Assembly: GCA_902795955.1 (NCBI GenBank)
Contig: CADBNJ010000177.1
Location: 1-6,395, forward strand
From: Oscillospiraceae bacterium
GTDB lineage: Bacteria > Bacillota > Clostridia > Saccharofermentanales > Saccharofermentanaceae
DNA length: 6,395 bases
Reading direction: 5' to 3'
The notes below the pieces were generated by a model. That model did no database searches. It had not been told where the DNA came from and was given only the letters and a program-made list of their open reading frames with translations. Positions 4,995-6,395 of the stretch are shown one piece after another (position 1 is the stretch's first letter; the number at the start of each line of letters is the position of its first letter). The position numbers and the translations under genes were made by a program.

Positions 4995-5915
4995 ATGAAG
5001 ATAGCATTCGTATACCCGGGTCAGGGTGCCCAGAAGATAGGAATGGCAAAGGATTTTGTCGACAGCTTTGACTGGGCGAAAGACATGATAAAGGTGGCAT
5101 CCGACGCGTCAGAGATCGATATGGAGAAGCTCCTTTTTGAGGAGAATGATGATATCAATATAACGGAGTTCACACAGCCCGCACTTGTTACGGCATGTAT
5201 GATCATGACAAGGGCACTTACGAACGAAGGCATCAAGCCCGATATCACGGGCGGTCTGTCGCTCGGAGAGTATTGTGCGCTCGTCGCATCAGGCGCGATG
5301 TCTTATGCCGACGCAGTAAGACTTACCAGGATCAGAGGAAGCCTCATGAGCAACACCGTTCCCGCAGGTGAGGGAACGATGGCAGCGGTCGTCGGTCTGG
5401 ACAGCAGTGTGATAGAGAGCGTCATCAAGGACATTGACGGCTGCACGATGGCTAACTACAACTGCCCCGGACAGATCGTCATTACAGGTAAGAAAGAAGC
5501 AGTAGAGAAGGCAATGCCCCTTCTGTCGGAAGCAGGTGCAAGGAAAGTGGTTCCTCTCAATGTATCAGGACCATTCCATTCACCCATGCTCAAGCCCGCA
5601 GGAGATAACCTCCGCAGGTATCTCGATAATGCAGGTCTATCGGATCTGGAAGTTCCCTATGTTGCCAACTGCAATGCAGAGATAGTAAGAGATACTTCCG
5701 TCGTAAGAGACCTTCTCCAGAAGCAGGTGTCATCGCCTGTAATGTGGGAGCAGTCGCTGAGGACGATGAAGGACTTCGGAGTCGAACTCATCATCGAGAT
5801 CGGTCCCGGCAAGACAATAGCAGGATTTGTTAAGAAGACGATCCCGGAGATCCCGGTGATCAACGTATCTTCAGTTGAAGACATAGCAAAAGTAAAGGAG
5901 GCCCTCAATGGCTAA
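4995..5915 (+). CDS. fabD: Malonyl-CoA:ACP S-malonyltransferase
   Basis: FabD moves the malonyl group from CoA to the phosphopantetheine of acyl carrier protein, supplying the extender for FabH and the later condensing enzymes. The 306-residue length is standard. Motifs are YPGQGAQ (7-13, oxyanion loop), the nucleophile elbow GGLSLGEY (86-93) with S89, RIRG (112-115) whose R114 should bind the malonyl carboxylate, NVSGPFHSPML (189-199) with catalytic H195, and LQKQVSSPVMW (241-251) with Q244. IEIGPGKTIAGFVKK (267-281) closes the domain. The start at ATG 4995 gives the usual MKIAFVYPGQGAQ N-terminus; longer in-frame TTG starts lie inside fabK. The best Shine-Dalgarno, AAGGGAG (4975-4981), is a rather distant 13 bases away, but the fabK stop lies only 7 bases upstream, so translation probably relies on coupling. 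The 3' end overlaps fabG by 8 bases. Confidence 0.97.
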   Translation: MKIAFVYPGQGAQKIGMAKDFVDSFDWAKDMIKVASDASEIDMEKLLFEENDDINITEFTQPALVTACMIMTRALTNEGIKPDITGGLSLGEYCALVASGAMSYADAVRLTRIRGSLMSNTVPAGEGTMAAVVGLDSSVIESVIKDIDGCTMANYNCPGQIVITGKKEAVEKAMPLLSEAGARKVVPLNVSGPFHSPMLKPAGDNLRRYLDNAGLSDLEVPYVANCNAEIVRDTSVVRDLLQKQVSSPVMWEQSLRTMKDFGVELIIEIGPGKTIAGFVKKTIPEIPVINVSSVEDIAKVKEALNG

Positions 5916-6395
5916 GACAGCAATCGTAACAGGCAGTGCAAGAGGAATCGGCAAGGCAATAGCAACAAAGCTTGCAGGTGAAGGATATAACATCATCATC
6001 ATCGATGCATGCCCCATCGAGAATTCCGAAGAGACGGCGGCAGAGATCGCGGAGCTCGGAGTTAAGACAAAGGCTTACAAGTGCAACGTTACCGACTCGG
6101 AAGAGGTTAACAAGGTGGTAGAGGAAGTCAATGCGGAATTCGGTTCCGTGGATGTTCTCGTCAACAATGCAGGCATCACGAGAGACGGCCTGTTCGTAAG
6201 GATGAAGGAAGAGGATTTTGACCTTGTCATCTCTGTTAACCTCAAGGGAACTTACAATTTCACAAGGGCAGTTGCTCCTCTCATGATGAAGCAGAGATCG
6301 GGAAGGATCGTATCGATCAGCTCGATCGTAGGCATCCAGGGCAACGCCGGACAGGCTAACTATTCAGCTTCCAAGGCAGGCGTTATCGGTCTTAC
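5908..6395 (+). CDS. fabG: 3-oxoacyl-ACP reductase, 3'-truncated by window end
   Basis: FabG reduces 3-ketoacyl-ACP to 3-hydroxyacyl-ACP, normally with NADPH, as the first reduction of each elongation cycle. The window holds 162 full codons of about 245. This is a classical short-chain dehydrogenase: nucleotide-binding TGSARGIG (8-15), NNAG (86-89), N111 in the SVNLKGT segment, S139 in SISSIVG, and Y152 and K156 in the YSASK motif, giving the full Asn-Ser-Tyr-Lys tetrad. ANYSASKAGVIGL (150-162) is typical of FabG. The end of the second beta strand reads IIIIDA, with aspartate D33, whereas FabG usually has a small, polar or basic residue there; R12 of the glycine-rich motif is present. The ATG at 5908 follows AAGGAGG (5895-5901) by 6 bases and overlaps the fabD stop codon by 8 bases. 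The frame stays open to the window edge. Confidence 0.96.
   Translation, partial: MAKTAIVTGSARGIGKAIATKLAGEGYNIIIIDACPIENSEETAAEIAELGVKTKAYKCNVTDSEEVNKVVEEVNAEFGSVDVLVNNAGITRDGLFVRMKEEDFDLVISVNLKGTYNFTRAVAPLMMKQRSGRIVSISSIVGIQGNAGQANYSASKAGVIGL

Noticed and set aside
5989..6002. Short ATC tandem repeat in fabG
   Set aside because: It encodes the Ile-rich second beta strand of the Rossmann fold and is explained by coding; too short to suggest a phase-variable tract.

Overview
The window looks like chromosomal DNA from a low-to-medium GC Gram-positive bacterium, most likely a gut- or rumen-type member of the Clostridia. The reasons are a type II fatty-acid synthesis cluster built around FabK rather than FabI, strong AGGAGG-type ribosome binding sites, tight gene packing, heavy use of AGA/AGG for arginine, and an operator resembling the FabT box of lactic Firmicutes. 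This placement is an inference from gene content and style. No rRNA or other phylogenetic marker is present.

Left part (minus strand, 70-1351): two membrane protein genes read leftward. The upstream one is a small two-helix protein with a C-terminal four-cysteine zinc ribbon (842-1351). The downstream one is a TVP38/TMEM64 (DedA-like, SNARE-associated) family protein (70-783). The second gene has a good promoter of its own, whose -35 box overlaps the stop codon of the first gene, and two 21-bp inverted repeats sit over its -35 and -10 regions. Bases 1-69 lie downstream of the TVP38 gene. I see no gene and no convincing terminator there.

Middle (plus strand, 1427-2979): a 75-bp divergent intergenic region leads to an asparaginase-like amidohydrolase gene. 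It overlaps by 4 bp (ATGA) with a gene for a papain/C39-like putative cysteine peptidase that has no signal peptide. The pair looks translationally coupled, and its joint function is unknown.

Right part (plus strand, 2986 to window end): a fatty-acid biosynthesis operon, fabH-fabK-fabD-fabG, with fabG cut off by the window edge. FabH starts chains from acetyl-CoA (or another acyl-CoA) and malonyl-ACP, FabD makes malonyl-ACP, FabG reduces 3-ketoacyl-ACP, and FabK reduces enoyl-ACP. A sigma-A-type promoter with extended -10 lies just after the upstream stop codon. A 17-bp palindrome very close to the published FabT consensus overlaps the end of its -10 and the expected transcription start, so repression by a FabT-like MarR protein is likely. 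No fabT gene is visible, and no acpP lies between fabH and fabK, unlike the classical streptococcal cluster.

There is no rRNA, tRNA, CRISPR array, insertion sequence or gene-free stretch over 300 bases. The largest gap is 86 bp, upstream of fabH. The most notable signals are regulatory: the FabT-like box and the paired inverted repeats before the TVP38 gene. The coupled asparaginase-like/peptidase-like gene pair comes next.
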